From: Mycobacterium sp. ACS1612
GTDB taxonomy: Bacteria > Actinomycetota > Actinomycetes > Mycobacteriales > Mycobacteriaceae
NCBI RefSeq assembly: GCF_001667505.1
Contig: NZ_LZHZ01000022.1
Span: 1-64,000 of the forward strand
Reading direction: 5' to 3'
Length of the DNA: 64,000 nucleotides
In this document: piece by piece, positions 1-9,411 of the stretch
Layout of the letters: the number at the start of each line of letters is the position of its first letter
Position numbering within the stretch: position 1 is the stretch's first letter
Program-made: the position numbers and the translations under genes
Notes under the pieces: model-generated
Database searches by the model: none
Seen by the model: the letters and a program-made list of their open reading frames with translations, nothing else
What the model was told of the DNA's origin: nothing

Positions 1-76
1 GCGCGGCACGGGCGGCGAGGGCGGCTCCTCGACCGGCAAGAGCGGCGGCAGCGGCTCCGACGGCGCGGACGGCTGA
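1..76 (+). CDS. C-terminal tail of an unidentified protein (5' partial)
   Basis: An open frame runs in from the left edge and stops at the TGA at 74-76. The visible 24 residues are almost entirely Gly, Ser and Asp with a few Lys and Thr, so this is a disordered low-complexity C-terminal tail. No domain is visible and I do not identify the protein. It converges on the oxidoreductase that follows and ends just before a GC-rich hairpin. The frame is supported only by the absence of stops and by the codon bias; it could be another actinobacterial protein with a Gly/Ser tail. Confidence 0.5.
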   Translation, partial: RGTGGEGGSSTGKSGGSGSDGADG

Positions 77-100
77 CGCCTCAACACCTCAACGCAAGTC

Positions 101-128
101 GGGGCCCCCCCCACTGGGGGGGGGGCGC
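101..128. terminator. GC-rich hairpin between convergent genes
   Basis: A run of eight C (105-112) faces a run of ten G (116-125) across the three-base loop ACT, giving a strong stem-loop. It sits between the end of the partial plus-strand gene (stop at 76) and the end of the minus-strand oxidoreductase (stop at 136), so it could end transcription from both sides. There is no long T tract, which is usual for mycobacterial terminators. The function is inferred. Confidence 0.5.
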
Positions 129-135
129 CTTCTCG

Positions 136-1152
136 TTACGTCATATCCGGGAAGGCCGGCAGCACATACCGCGCGAAAAGCCGCATCTGGTCGAGCATTT
201 CGTCGACGGTGTTCGCGACAAACAGCGTCGCGAAGAAGCCGTCCAGGCCGGCCTCCGCGAACGCAGCGACCTTGGCGCACACGTCGTCGGGCGTGCCGAT
301 CAGGTTGTCGGCCAGGTACTTGTCCAAATCGATCCCCTTCATCATGGTGTCCTTCAACGACCTGCGGAAAAGATCGAAGGTGGATCGCTGCAGCCGGTCG
401 CGCGCCTCATCAGCCGTATCGGCAATGCAGACCACCGATTGCAGACCGATCGTCACCGCCGCCGGATCACGGCCCGCCGCGCGGGCATACGCCGCCACCT
501 TGTCGCGGCCCGCGGCGATCTCCGCGGGACCGATCTTCGCCGGCAGCCAGCCCTGGCAGCGCTCGCCTGCCCGCGCAAGCGCACCCTTGCCGTTACCGCC
601 GGAGAATATCGGCAGGGGATCCTGCACCGGCTTCGGATACGACTCGACGTCGACGAAACGGCGGTACTTGCCTTCGTAGGTGGATCGCGGCCGCTCGAAC
701 AGGATCCGCAACGACTCGATGCCCTCGGCCATCAGGTCGACGCGCGACGCGTCGGCGAGATCCGGCGCGACGCTTTCGAATTCGTCGCGGTATCCGCCGG
801 CGGCGACGGCCAGCGTGACACGACCGCCGCTGATGTGGTCCAGCGTGGCGACCTGCTTGGCCAGCAGCACCGGCTCGCGCATCGGCAGCACCAGAATGCC
901 CGTGCCCAGTCGCACCACAGACGTCTTGGCCGCAATGGTGGCCAGCATCATCAGCGGTTCGAAGTAGTCGGGGGGCTGCGGCCATGCGTCCCGGACGAAC
1001 CGCTGGGTGCTCAGGTGATCGTTGCCCGATACCTCGTGATAGCCGAGTTGCTCGGCCTCGACGGCGATCCGGACCACTTCGTCTGCGGTCGCGAACGGCA
1101 CCGGGTATGCCATCCCGGCCAGGCATGTGGGGACGTCGACTCCGAACTTCAT
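136..1152 (-). CDS. LLM-class F420-dependent oxidoreductase
   Basis: 338-residue luciferase-like (TIM-barrel) oxidoreductase of the type that in mycobacteria usually uses coenzyme F420 or FMN; the substrate is unknown. The N-terminus MKFGVDVPTC, the segment RLGTGILVLPMREP and the segment PKPVQDPLPIFSGGNGKG are typical of the family. The frame is open much further upstream, but I place the start at the ATG at 1152 because homology-like sequence begins there and the extension runs into the next gene. It lies downstream of the LuxR-type regulator on the same strand (38 bases apart) and could be co-transcribed with it. It is soluble, with no signal peptide. Confidence 0.85.
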   Translation of the reverse strand: MKFGVDVPTCLAGMAYPVPFATADEVVRIAVEAEQLGYHEVSGNDHLSTQRFVRDAWPQPPDYFEPLMMLATIAAKTSVVRLGTGILVLPMREPVLLAKQVATLDHISGGRVTLAVAAGGYRDEFESVAPDLADASRVDLMAEGIESLRILFERPRSTYEGKYRRFVDVESYPKPVQDPLPIFSGGNGKGALARAGERCQGWLPAKIGPAEIAAGRDKVAAYARAAGRDPAAVTIGLQSVVCIADTADEARDRLQRSTFDLFRRSLKDTMMKGIDLDKYLADNLIGTPDDVCAKVAAFAEAGLDGFFATLFVANTVDEMLDQMRLFARYVLPAFPDMT

Positions 1153-1190
1153 GCGGCAACCATGACGGGTGCACGCCCCTGCCGAATCTG

Positions 1191-3914
1191 TCAGATGACT
1201 GTATTGGCGGACAGGTCGAGCGAAGCCAGTTCGTGTCTGCCCGCGACGCCGAGTTTCGGGAACGCCTTGTACAGGTGGTAGCCGGCGGTGCGCGGGCTGA
1301 TGAACAACTGCGCCCCGATGTCCCGGTTGGACAAACCGGCCGCGGCAAGACGCACGACCTGCAGTTCCTGCGGGGTCAGTTGGGCGCCGCGGGGTTCCCC
1401 CTGCGCAGAGACGGTCTCGCCGGTCGCACGCAGTTCGGCACGCGCGCGCTCGGCCCACGACCGCGCACCGATCCGGTCGAACACCCGCAACGCACCGCGC
1501 AGTGGTTCGCGCGACTCCGACCGTCGCCGCATGCGTCGTAGCCACTCCCCGTAGAGCAGTTCGCAGCGAGCCTTGGTCATCGGCCGGTTGATGCCGTCAT
1601 AGAGCCGAATCGCCGCCCGATAGTGCGCTTCTGCTTCGTCGTCGGGACCGAGCAGGGCGCGACAGCGGTGCACGTTGGCCTGGACGACGGGGCTGTCGCG
1701 ATGGGTCGCCCACGCCAGGTAGGCCGTCATCGTCTCCGCCGCACGTTCGGGCTGCCCGCTGCGCGCCGAGGCCTCGGCCCACTCCGGCGGCGACAGATAG
1801 GCAAACGTGGGATGCCGACGCAGCTGTGGGGGCAGCGACGCCAGCCGCTCTAGCGCCGCCGAATACCGTCCGTATCCGAGTTCGAGCACCGCCAGCGCGA
1901 GCACCGCCAACCCGACGCTGGACGAATGCCGTTCCGCACCAACGTGTATCGCTTCACTCGCCAATGCGACGCAGGTCTGCTCGTCGCCGGTCATCGCGGT
2001 GATCCTCGCGACCACCCCGCGTAGGTTCGCCGCAGAATGCAATTGGCCGGTGTCCTCTGCGATCTGCACGCCCTCGTTCGCGGCACGCAACGCCTCACGG
2101 AGCCGGCCGCTGACCAACGCCGCCTGTGCGTGCTGCAACAAGATGTGCGGCAATCCACCGATCAGCCCACGCGCGCGCGCTTCGACCAGCATTCGTTCGG
2201 TCTGCGCCAACGCCTCGTCGGCGTCACCGATCACCATCAGCAGAAACGCGTGGTGGACGGCCAGATTGCCGACCGTCATTCCCAGCTGTTCGGGCTGAAT
2301 CGCGCGCACCGCGGGTGGCAGCGGCGGAATCTGGTCGTCCGGCTCGCCGGACTGCAACCGGGCAAGGATCGCGCTGGCCGCCAGCATCGGCCGCAGCGGA
2401 TGGTCGGCGGTCAGTGGCACCGCGTCGATCAGTTGAGCGGCACGGCGGAGTTGCGGTGCGGCATCGGCGAAATAGGCCATCCGGACCACCTCGATCAGCA
2501 TCCGGGCAGCCTCTTGCGCATCACAGCCATACACCGTCTCGGCACCCGCTAGCACCATCTCTGACGCGTGCCGGGGTGTGCCGCGTTCGAACTCCAATCG
2601 GGCCCTGACCCAGGCCAGCTTCGCCAACGCCTTTATATCTTCGGTCAGTGCGGACGCCTCGTGCGCTAGGGCAGCGGCGCGGGGTAGCTGGCCAGAGTCG
2701 CGCGCGCTCATCGCGGCGGCGGTCAGTCGGTCGCCGCGCACAAGCCGATCCGCGGTCAGCTGCGCCGCCCGCTCGTGCGCGGCGGCGCTGGCCGCGTAGC
2801 CGCCGCGCCGGTCGGCCCGCAGCGCGGCGGCTTCCATCGCATCCGCGGCCTCGTCGTCGAATCCTTCCGCCGCGGCGGCGAGGTGCCAGGCGCGCCGATC
2901 ATCGTGGTCGCCCAGCGCATCGGCGAGCGCACGATGCACCGCAACGCGATCGGCGGCAGGCGCGCGCTGATAGACCGCCGAACGGATCAACGGGTGCCTG
3001 AATGCGACGACATCGTCACCGACGCGGACCAGCCGGCGGCGCTCGGCAGATTCGAAGTCCTTGAGCCCAAGTCCTATCCGAGTTCCCGCAGCAAGTACTG
3101 AGCCGAGCTCACCGGTCCCCTCCGCAGCCGCCAACAACAGGGCCAACCTGGTGGTCGGCGGCAACCGGTCGACCTGCGAACCGAATGAGTCGAGCACCCG
3201 ATGCGCGGCCATCGGTGGTGCGGCCGGGGTGGGCTCCCCGGCGCGTGCGGCGGTAGCAAACTCGATGAGCGCCAACGGGTTTCCGCGCGCCTCGGCGATC
3301 AATCGGTCGCGCGTCTGCGGCATGAGGTCCGCTGCGTGCTCAGCGACCAGCCCCGCGGCGGCCGAGTCATCGATGCCGCCGACCGCCATCATCGGCAGCC
3401 CGCGCAAGTCCGTCGTCGTATGCTCATGCACCGCGAACAACACGACCACGCCTTCCTCGCCCAGCCGCCGGCCCGCGAAGAGCAGCGCCTCCCGCGATTC
3501 GCGATCCACCCACTGGGCGTCGTCGATCAGACACAGCAGCGGACGTTCCGCCGCGGCCTCGGAGAGCAGCGTCAGGGTGGCCAACCCGGTCAAGAAGCGG
3601 TCGGTGCCGGGACTGTCGAACAACCCGAACGCGGACCGCAAGGCCGTCGCCTGCGATGGCGGTAACACGTCCACTCGGGGCAGCAAGTCGCGCAGCAGCA
3701 CGTGTAGCGCCGCGAACGGCAGTTCGAACTCGGATTCGACTCCGGCACATCGCAATACCAGGAAGTCCTCGGCTTCCGAAGCGGCATGTTCCAGGAGGGC
3801 GGTCTTGCCGCTGCCCGTCTCGCCTGCGAGCACCAGCATCGAACTGTGCCCGACGCGGGCAGCGGCGAGCAGTTCCTGAATCTGGCCCAGCTCCGCCGCC
3901 CGTCCGTGCAGCAC
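1191..3914 (-). CDS. Large ATP-binding LuxR-family (LAL/MalT-like) regulator
   Basis: 907-residue transcriptional regulator with three parts. The N-terminal AAA/NTPase domain has Walker A GETGSGKT (residues 31-38) and Walker B-like LLCLIDDAQWVD. A long alpha-helical, Ala-rich middle part has TPR-like helices. The C-terminal LuxR-type HTH starts LTPQELQVVRLAAAGLSNRD and ends with GVAGRHELASL. LAL proteins usually respond to a small ligand and activate carbon-use or secondary genes; the ligand cannot be read here. It starts 9 bases after the end of the aldR-type gene, so the two are probably co-transcribed. The downstream oxidoreductase may be its target; that is inference. Confidence 0.85.
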   Translation of the reverse strand: MLHGRAAELGQIQELLAAARVGHSSMLVLAGETGSGKTALLEHAASEAEDFLVLRCAGVESEFELPFAALHVLLRDLLPRVDVLPPSQATALRSAFGLFDSPGTDRFLTGLATLTLLSEAAAERPLLCLIDDAQWVDRESREALLFAGRRLGEEGVVVLFAVHEHTTTDLRGLPMMAVGGIDDSAAAGLVAEHAADLMPQTRDRLIAEARGNPLALIEFATAARAGEPTPAAPPMAAHRVLDSFGSQVDRLPPTTRLALLLAAAEGTGELGSVLAAGTRIGLGLKDFESAERRRLVRVGDDVVAFRHPLIRSAVYQRAPAADRVAVHRALADALGDHDDRRAWHLAAAAEGFDDEAADAMEAAALRADRRGGYAASAAAHERAAQLTADRLVRGDRLTAAAMSARDSGQLPRAAALAHEASALTEDIKALAKLAWVRARLEFERGTPRHASEMVLAGAETVYGCDAQEAARMLIEVVRMAYFADAAPQLRRAAQLIDAVPLTADHPLRPMLAASAILARLQSGEPDDQIPPLPPAVRAIQPEQLGMTVGNLAVHHAFLLMVIGDADEALAQTERMLVEARARGLIGGLPHILLQHAQAALVSGRLREALRAANEGVQIAEDTGQLHSAANLRGVVARITAMTGDEQTCVALASEAIHVGAERHSSSVGLAVLALAVLELGYGRYSAALERLASLPPQLRRHPTFAYLSPPEWAEASARSGQPERAAETMTAYLAWATHRDSPVVQANVHRCRALLGPDDEAEAHYRAAIRLYDGINRPMTKARCELLYGEWLRRMRRRSESREPLRGALRVFDRIGARSWAERARAELRATGETVSAQGEPRGAQLTPQELQVVRLAAAGLSNRDIGAQLFISPRTAGYHLYKAFPKLGVAGRHELASLDLSANTVI

Positions 3915-3923
3915 GAAACCAAG

Positions 3924-4478
3924 CTACAGCGGCGACGCGCCGCGCAGGTGTTCGAAGATCAGCGACGTCTGGGTGCCGGCCACGTCGGCGTCGGCGTTGA
4001 GGTTCTCCACCACGAACGCGCGCAGATCGTCGGTGTCACGCGCCGCGACATGCAGGATGAAGTCGTCCGCCCCGGCCAGGAAGTACACGCCCATCACCTG
4101 CGGCCGGGTCCTGATGTGCTGAATGAAGTTGCGGATCTTCCCGCGGGCGTTGGACTGCAGGCTGACGGAGATCATCGCCTGCAGCGTCAACCCGAGCGCA
4201 GCCGGATCGATATCGGCGTAGAAGCCGCGGATCACGCCCAACTCCTGGAGCCGGCGCACCCTGCCGTGGCAGGTCGAGGCGGCGATGCCCACGGACTCGG
4301 CGAGCGCACTGTTCGACATCCGTGCATCGGCGTGCAGGGCGGTCAGAATGCGCCGGTCGACGTCGTCGATCTCCACTGGCCGAACATCCTTCGACGACCG
4401 GGCCGGCGGGCGCACAGTTTTCGACGATCCTTCTGGCATGACGCGATCATATCGAATTGTCATCGGAGTTATTGCCAT
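3924..4478 (-). CDS. aldR: Lrp/AsnC-family regulator, AldR-like
   Basis: 184-residue Lrp/AsnC regulator. An HTH begins at IDDVDRRILTALHADARMSN, and a RAM (ligand-binding, oligomerising) domain follows from about residue 85. It is divergent from ald. In mycobacteria the protein at this position (AldR, Rv2779c in M. tuberculosis) controls alanine dehydrogenase expression and senses amino acids; that knowledge and the gene order support the name. The start is uncertain: ATGs at 4478, 4463 and 4439 are all in frame, and none has a good ribosome binding site. The two longer forms would cover much of the AT-rich divergent region. The HTH begins well after all three. Confidence 0.85.
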   Translation of the reverse strand: MAITPMTIRYDRVMPEGSSKTVRPPARSSKDVRPVEIDDVDRRILTALHADARMSNSALAESVGIAASTCHGRVRRLQELGVIRGFYADIDPAALGLTLQAMISVSLQSNARGKIRNFIQHIRTRPQVMGVYFLAGADDFILHVAARDTDDLRAFVVENLNADADVAGTQTSLIFEHLRGASPL

Positions 4479-4532
4479 CCCACCGAAACTTCTTCACACT
4501 TTACCTAGCCAACTGGACTTTTAGGAGCCGTC
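4440..4532. promoter_or_regulatory. Divergent aldR/ald control region
   Basis: The stretch is distinctly AT-rich against its surroundings and holds short imperfect dyads such as ATTCGATATGAT, as expected for Lrp/AsnC operators. It ends with the ald ribosome binding site TTAGGAG at 4521-4527, six bases before the ATG. Known mycobacterial biology (AldR binding between aldR and ald) fits. I cannot define individual operator boxes by eye with certainty. Confidence 0.5.
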
Positions 4533-5648
4533 ATGCGCGTCGGAATCCCGACCGAGATCAAAAACAACGAATACCGCGTCGCCATCACCCCGGCGGGCGT
4601 CGCCGAGCTGGTTCACCGCGGTCACGAGGTGATCGTCCAGTCGGGTGCCGGCGAAGGCTCTGCCATCACCGACGCGGACTTCAAGCGCGCGGGTGCGCAG
4701 CTGATCAACACCGCGGACCAGGTCTGGGAAGAGGCCGAACTGCTGCTCAAGGTCAAGGAGCCGATCGAGGCCGAATACTCGCGTCTGCGCAAGGGCCAGA
4801 CACTGTTCACTTACCTGCATCTCGCGGCGTCCAAGCCGTGCACCGATGCACTGCTCGCGTCCGGCACCACGTCGATCGCCTACGAGACCGTGCAGACCGC
4901 CGATGGGGCGCTGCCCCTGCTGGCTCCGATGAGCGAGGTCGCCGGGCGGCTCTCGGCACAGGTCGGTGCGTACCACCTGATGCGCAGCCACGGCGGTCGC
5001 GGCGTGCTGATGGGCGGTGTCCCGGGTGTGGCCCCCGCCGAGGTCGTCGTCATCGGCGGCGGCGTGGCCGGATACAACGCGGCCCGCATCGCCAAGGGCA
5101 TGGGCGCGCACGTGACCGTGTTCGACCTCAACATCAACACACTGCGCAAGATCGACAACGAGAACAGCGGCGCCATCGAGACCCGCTACTCGTCGATGCT
5201 CGACCTAGAGGATGCGGTCAAGAAGGCCGACCTGGTGATCGGTGCGGTGCTGGTGCCGGGCGCCAAGGCGCCCAAGCTGGTGACGAATTCGACTGTCGCG
5301 CATATGAAGCCGGGCGCGGTGTTGGTCGACATCGCCATCGACCAGGGCGGCTGCTTCGAGGACTCGCGGCCCACCACCCACGACGACCCGACGTTCGCCG
5401 TGCATGACACGCTGTTCTACTGCGTGGCCAACATGCCGGGTGCGGTGCCCCGCACGTCGACCTACGCGCTGACCAACGCGACGATGCCGTTCGTGCTGAA
5501 GCTGGCCGACAAGGGTTGGCAGGCGGCGTGCAAGGCCGACCCGTCGCTGGCCAAGGGCCTGTCCACGCACGACGGCGCGCTGCTCTCCGAGCAGGTGGCA
5601 ACCGATCTCGACCTTCCGTTCATCGACCCCGCAGGCGTGCTGGCCTGA
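4533..5648 (+). CDS. ald: L-alanine dehydrogenase
   Basis: 371-residue NAD-dependent alanine dehydrogenase, which interconverts alanine with pyruvate and ammonia and also has glyoxylate aminating activity in mycobacteria. The catalytic/substrate residues K75 (LLKVKEP) and H96 (YLHLAAS) are at the canonical positions. The Rossmann motif [20 protein letters not shown] lies near residue 172, and [20 protein letters not shown] forms the nucleotide-site region. Start ATG 4533 has an AGGAG six bases upstream. It is divergent from its presumed regulator aldR and is followed by a clear terminator. Length matches the family. Confidence 0.97.
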   Translation: MRVGIPTEIKNNEYRVAITPAGVAELVHRGHEVIVQSGAGEGSAITDADFKRAGAQLINTADQVWEEAELLLKVKEPIEAEYSRLRKGQTLFTYLHLAASKPCTDALLASGTTSIAYETVQTADGALPLLAPMSEVAGRLSAQVGAYHLMRSHGGRGVLMGGVPGVAPAEVVVIGGGVAGYNAARIAKGMGAHVTVFDLNINTLRKIDNENSGAIETRYSSMLDLEDAVKKADLVIGAVLVPGAKAPKLVTNSTVAHMKPGAVLVDIAIDQGGCFEDSRPTTHDDPTFAVHDTLFYCVANMPGAVPRTSTYALTNATMPFVLKLADKGWQAACKADPSLAKGLSTHDGALLSEQVATDLDLPFIDPAGVLA

Positions 5649-5666
5649 TCTTCTCCACCCCCCGCG

Positions 5667-5700
5667 AACCCGGGCGCCGCAATCAGCGGTGCCCGGGTTT
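5667..5700 (+). terminator. Rho-independent terminator of ald
   Basis: A near-perfect inverted repeat starts 19 bases after the ald stop. AACCCGGGCGCCGC (5667-5680) pairs with GCGGTGCCCGGGTT (5686-5699) around the loop AATCA. A short T run (TTT to 5700) follows the stem. This is the clearest intrinsic terminator in the window. Confidence 0.85.
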
Positions 5701-6330
5701 GTCATTGTGGCCACCCGGGCGCCTCCAGCAAATCAACGACCGCGCCGACAGCAACGCCCGTCGCCCGGATCTCCGCCGCGTGCGCTATCCATCAAACGAA
5801 GCATAGCCACCCCCGCGCCCTGCTGTCCCCGCCACGTCACTGGCCTCGGCTTCACAGCTTGGGACCAATTGCTCTATATTTGCTGTCATCGATAGTGCAA
5901 GACTCGACACGAGCAGAGACGAGTAGTGCTCTACCCGTGTGGACTGGGGCTTCAAGGCATAGGCTCTCAGTACATTCGGACAGCACCGAAGGGTAAAGTC
6001 CGACTACAGAGAAGATGCAGCGGTATCAGCGGGTAACGCGAACGCCACTGAGCCGGAGGTAACAGAAGGCCGGTCGCCCGACCACGAGGGGTTGTCGGGC
6101 GGCTCGGTCACTAACCGGCGCATGTTGCTCGTTTCGAAAGCCTGTGCACGAGCTGTACCGCTGCCCCATGTCTATGCCGAATAACGGCCCGGGCCCCACA
6201 ACAAAGTCGGGAGGCCCCTTCTCAGAGTTCGCGAAGCGGCCCACCCGTCTGCGCAGGCAACTGATTAGACCGGCTGACGGCTATCTCTGAGCTGCTGTTT
6301 GGCAACAGCGTCAAAATTGCGGCGGTGCCG
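5701..6330. other. 630-base non-coding gap with an orphan promoter-like element
   Basis: No convincing gene is visible between the ald terminator and the orphan response regulator. Base composition is less GC-rich than the neighbours and the short open frames lack start sites or recognisable protein character. A sigma-A-like promoter reads rightward: TTCACA at 5851-5856, an 18-base spacer, then TATATT at 5875-5880. About 190 bases further on is a hairpin whose arms CGCCCGAC (6075-6082) and GTCGGGCG (6094-6101) pair over 8 bases. Promoter plus hairpin could delimit a small RNA, or the gap may be a decayed gene. Confidence 0.4.
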
Positions 6331-7020
6331 CTAGATGTCGTCGACGCTGACGATGCCGTCCTGGATGGCACGGGCCACCAGCGCGGCCTTGGTGGTGGCA
6401 GGCCTCCCCACGGCCGCGTACTTGGCCCGCACGCGCTGCAGATGCGTTCGGACGGTGGTCGGCGCGATCTGCAACTGGCGCGCAACCAGATCCTTGCTCT
6501 CGGTGCGGAACCAGGCGACGAGCACTTCCTTCTCCCGTGGCGCGAGATTCGCACGGCCGACGGTGCTGTCGTTGATCATCGCCAGCGCCATCCTGGGACC
6601 CACGTAGGGGGTGTCCGTTCCGGCGGCCCGTATCGCGTCGATCAGATGTTCCTTGCTCTCCGCCTTCGTCAGGTAGGTGACCGCGCCGCGGTCCAACGCC
6701 GTCAGGATCACTTCGTCAGTTGCGAAGTGCGAGTAGACGATTACCCGATGCCGACGCGAAACGATGCGATCGAGCGCGGAGAAGTCCACGCCGTCGCGGT
6801 GTTTCTGCAGTTCGAGCACGACTGGGCCGACCGCGGGGGCGGACGGGTGCTCGGCGAGGAATTGGTCAGCCGAAAAGTAGTTACCCGCGAACGGAATCGA
6901 CGGCTGTGCCTGATGGCACCACAGTTGGACTGCGGCGTGGATGGCGTCGTGTTCGTCGATCACCGCTACCGCGGCCGTGCCATTGTGCGGTATCGAGCGC
7001 GGTGCTTGACGGCTGTCCAT
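6331..7020 (-). CDS. Orphan LuxR/NarL-type response regulator with Glu at the phospho-site
   Basis: 229 residues from the ATG at 7020. An N-terminal receiver-like domain starts TAAVAVIDEHD (acidic pocket D22/E23) and carries a conserved Ser (S97 in VIVYSH) and Lys (K119 in YLTK). The C-terminal LuxR HTH is LAPREKEVLVAW...TVRTHLQRVRAKY. At the position of the phosphorylated Asp, the strand reads PVVLELQKH, with Glu (E70) in place of Asp, so the receiver may be constitutively active or act without phosphorylation. No histidine kinase is nearby. The frame is open to 7176, overlapping bla, but the extra N-terminus looks non-coding. It lies 148 bases downstream of bla on the same strand. Confidence 0.8.
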   Translation of the reverse strand: MDSRQAPRSIPHNGTAAVAVIDEHDAIHAAVQLWCHQAQPSIPFAGNYFSADQFLAEHPSAPAVGPVVLELQKHRDGVDFSALDRIVSRRHRVIVYSHFATDEVILTALDRGAVTYLTKAESKEHLIDAIRAAGTDTPYVGPRMALAMINDSTVGRANLAPREKEVLVAWFRTESKDLVARQLQIAPTTVRTHLQRVRAKYAAVGRPATTKAALVARAIQDGIVSVDDI

Positions 7021-7168
7021 CTCGCGGTGGATCGCAAATGTTTCGATGGCCAACGTGTATCGCTCCCCCCGTTTGCCCGGTCGATAGCGGGCAGGACCCG
7101 ACTGCCTCGCAAAAAGGTATTGCAGAAGGGGCGGCGGAGGAATCAGGTGTTTCCCTCGAACTTGCGGC

Positions 7169-8047
7169 CTATGCAAGCAGTTCGGGTATCAGCAGCGCGG
7201 TGACCTCGCCGATCATTGGCCGCAAACTCGCGGCGTGCGGGTCGCTGAGCTGCGATCGCGTCATCACCGCGAGTAGCAGTTGACCTTCGGGACCGTAGGC
7301 GACGCCGACGTCGTTGGCCGTGCCGTAGTCCCCGCTGCCGGTCTTGTCGGCACTGGTCCACCCCTGGGGCAGGCCCGCCCGCATGCTCGACGTCTCGTTT
7401 GCCCGCATCCAGTCCTCGAGTTGTTGTCGTTGCGCCGGAGCGAGCGCGTCACCGGTCAGCAGGGCGCGATATCCGCCGCCCAGCGCTTCGGGCGTGCTGG
7501 TGTCGCGGGGGTCGCCGGGGACCGCGGAGTTCAGTTCGGTCTCCCAGCGGTCCAGCCGCGAGCCCTGGTCGCCGATGCTGCGCGCGAAGGCTGTGACGGC
7601 GGGCGGGCCACCGATGGTGTTCAGCAACAGGTTGCCCGCGGTGTTGTCGCTGACCTGTAGTGCGGCCTGGCACAGCTCGTCGAGAGTCATGTTGCCGCCT
7701 GCCCTCGGCTCGGTCCGCGGGGAGTTGGCGACCACGCCTGCCGGGTCGACGAACACCTGCTGATCCAGCGTCAGCTGACCTTGTTCGACCATCTGCAGCA
7801 CCCGCCCCGCGGCGTAGGCCTTGAAGGTGGAGCACATGGCGAACGGCTGCTGGCCGCGGTGCGAGAACGACCGGCCGCCGCCGAGGTCGACGGCGAACAC
7901 GCCGATATAGGCGTTGTGGCGTCGCTCCAGCGCCGCGATCCGATCCGCGACCGGCGGCTGGGCCAGCGCGCTCTTCGGCGTCGACGCGGCTGCGGCCGCG
8001 AGTGCCAGTCCACCGAGCAGCGCCGAGCGCCGCGACAGTCCGGTCAT
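7169..8047 (-). CDS. Class A beta-lactamase, Tat-exported
   Basis: 292-residue serine beta-lactamase. The N-terminus carries a twin-arginine signal ([18 protein letters not shown], residues 5-22) ending near SALAQP. Catalytic motifs are S73-T-F-K76, S133-D-N135, E169 in RWETELN and K235-T-G. SDN is the ordinary class A form (M. tuberculosis BlaC has SDG). The start at ATG 8047 is fixed by the signal peptide; the longer open frame overlaps pepR. The gene sits 17 bases after pepR on the same strand. Rapid growers such as M. smegmatis carry their chromosomal beta-lactamase (blaS) near ald and pnp, which agrees with this position. Confidence 0.95.
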   Translation of the reverse strand: MTGLSRRSALLGGLALAAAAASTPKSALAQPPVADRIAALERRHNAYIGVFAVDLGGGRSFSHRGQQPFAMCSTFKAYAAGRVLQMVEQGQLTLDQQVFVDPAGVVANSPRTEPRAGGNMTLDELCQAALQVSDNTAGNLLLNTIGGPPAVTAFARSIGDQGSRLDRWETELNSAVPGDPRDTSTPEALGGGYRALLTGDALAPAQRQQLEDWMRANETSSMRAGLPQGWTSADKTGSGDYGTANDVGVAYGPEGQLLLAVMTRSQLSDPHAASLRPMIGEVTALLIPELLA

Positions 8048-8064
8048 CAGGCCCAGGCTACCGG

Positions 8065-9411
8065 TCAGCCCGCGATGATCCGAAGCGGCTGCGGCAGAGA
8101 CCGTTTCGACCGGTGCGGGCCCAGGACTGCGGCACCGAAAGGACGCGAGAGCAGTTGGTGCGCGACGGCGTTGACCTCTTCCAAGGTGACGGCGTCGATT
8201 TTGTTGAGCGTTTGCGCGATGCTGCGGTGTTCGCCGTAGTTGAGTTCGCTGCGGCCGATCCGGTTCATCCGCGAACCCGAATCCTCGAGGCCGAGCACCA
8301 GGCCGCCGCGCATGGAGCCCTTGGCTATTCGGCATTCCGACTCGGTGATGCCGTCGCGCGCAACCTGTTCGAGCACCTCGGTGGTCACCCGGACCACTTC
8401 GTCGAACCGCTCGGGTTGACATCCGGCGTAGATCGACAACGCCCCGCTGTCGGAGAACGTGTCGACGGTCGAGTACACCGAGTATGCCAGCCCGCGCATC
8501 TCCCGGATCTCTTGGAACAGACGCGAACTCAGGCCACCGCCCAGTGCGGTGTTCAGCACCGACAGCGCCCACCGGTGATCCCAGTGTCTGCCCGGGGTGC
8601 GTACTCCGAGCGAGAGGTGGGTCTGCTCGGCGTCGCGATTGGCCAACCGCAGTGTCGGTTTCCCGGTGACCCGACCGGCGCCCTTGCGCGGTGGCACCGG
8701 TCGGCGCCCGCGAATCATGCTGGGCCCGAAGTGTTCCCGCGTCAGCGCCACGACCTCGTCGTGGTCGACATTGCCTGCCACCGCGACCACCATCCGTTCC
8801 GGGGTGTAGCGGCGGACATGGAACGAATGCAGCTGCGCGCGTGTCATCGCCGAGATCGACTCGACGCTGCCGATCACCGGACGGCCGACCGGGTGGTCAG
8901 TGAACATCGCGGACAGGAACAGGTCGCCGAGGGTGTCCTCGGGGTCGTCGTCGCGCATCGCGATTTCCTCGAGCACGACGTCGCGTTCGACCTCGACGTC
9001 CTCGGCCGCACACTGGCCGCGCAGCACCACGTCGGCGACCATGTCGATGGCCAAGGCCAGGTCGGTGTCGAGCACGTGGGCGTAGTAGCAGGTGTGCTCC
9101 CTGGCGGTGAACGCGTTCAGTTCACCGCCGACCGCGTCCACCGCCTGGGCGATGTCGACGGCTGTGCGATTATGGGTTCCCTTGAACAGCAAGTGTTCGA
9201 GGAAGTGTGCGGCGCCGGCCACCGTGCGGCCCTCGTCGCGCGATCCGACGCCCACCCACACACCGACCGATGCCGAACGCACCGCGGGAATGAACTCTGT
9301 GACAACTCGCAGGCCACCGGGCAATGTGCTGCGGCGCACGACGTTCGACGATTTGTCGGCGCCGGCGCCGCGATGCAGTGCCCGGGACCTAGCTGCTGGC
9401 GGTCGCGGCAT
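8065..9411 (-). CDS. pepR: M16-family zinc protease PepR
   Basis: 448-residue M16 (pitrilysin/processing-peptidase-like) metalloprotease. The inverted zinc motif is HFLEH (H69, E72, H73), and the distal glutamate region is [19 protein letters not shown]. The second half has the R/Y motif [10 protein letters not shown] and the [14 protein letters not shown] segment. The start is the ATG at 9411, because the N-terminus [10 protein letters not shown] resembles the M. tuberculosis protein; it overlaps the 3' end of pnp by 23 bases, indicating coupling. The pnp-pepR order is conserved in mycobacteria. The enzyme is cytosolic by sequence, with no signal peptide; its substrate is unknown. Confidence 0.95.
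   Translation of the reverse strand: MPRPPAARSRALHRGAGADKSSNVVRRSTLPGGLRVVTEFIPAVRSASVGVWVGVGSRDEGRTVAGAAHFLEHLLFKGTHNRTAVDIAQAVDAVGGELNAFTAREHTCYYAHVLDTDLALAIDMVADVVLRGQCAAEDVEVERDVVLEEIAMRDDDPEDTLGDLFLSAMFTDHPVGRPVIGSVESISAMTRAQLHSFHVRRYTPERMVVAVAGNVDHDEVVALTREHFGPSMIRGRRPVPPRKGAGRVTGKPTLRLANRDAEQTHLSLGVRTPGRHWDHRWALSVLNTALGGGLSSRLFQEIREMRGLAYSVYSTVDTFSDSGALSIYAGCQPERFDEVVRVTTEVLEQVARDGITESECRIAKGSMRGGLVLGLEDSGSRMNRIGRSELNYGEHRSIAQTLNKIDAVTLEEVNAVAHQLLSRPFGAAVLGPHRSKRSLPQPLRIIAG

Noticed and set aside
6026..6244. 72-codon frame in the gap after ald
   Set aside because: No ribosome binding site, no recognisable features and no neighbouring partner. I keep the region as non-coding.
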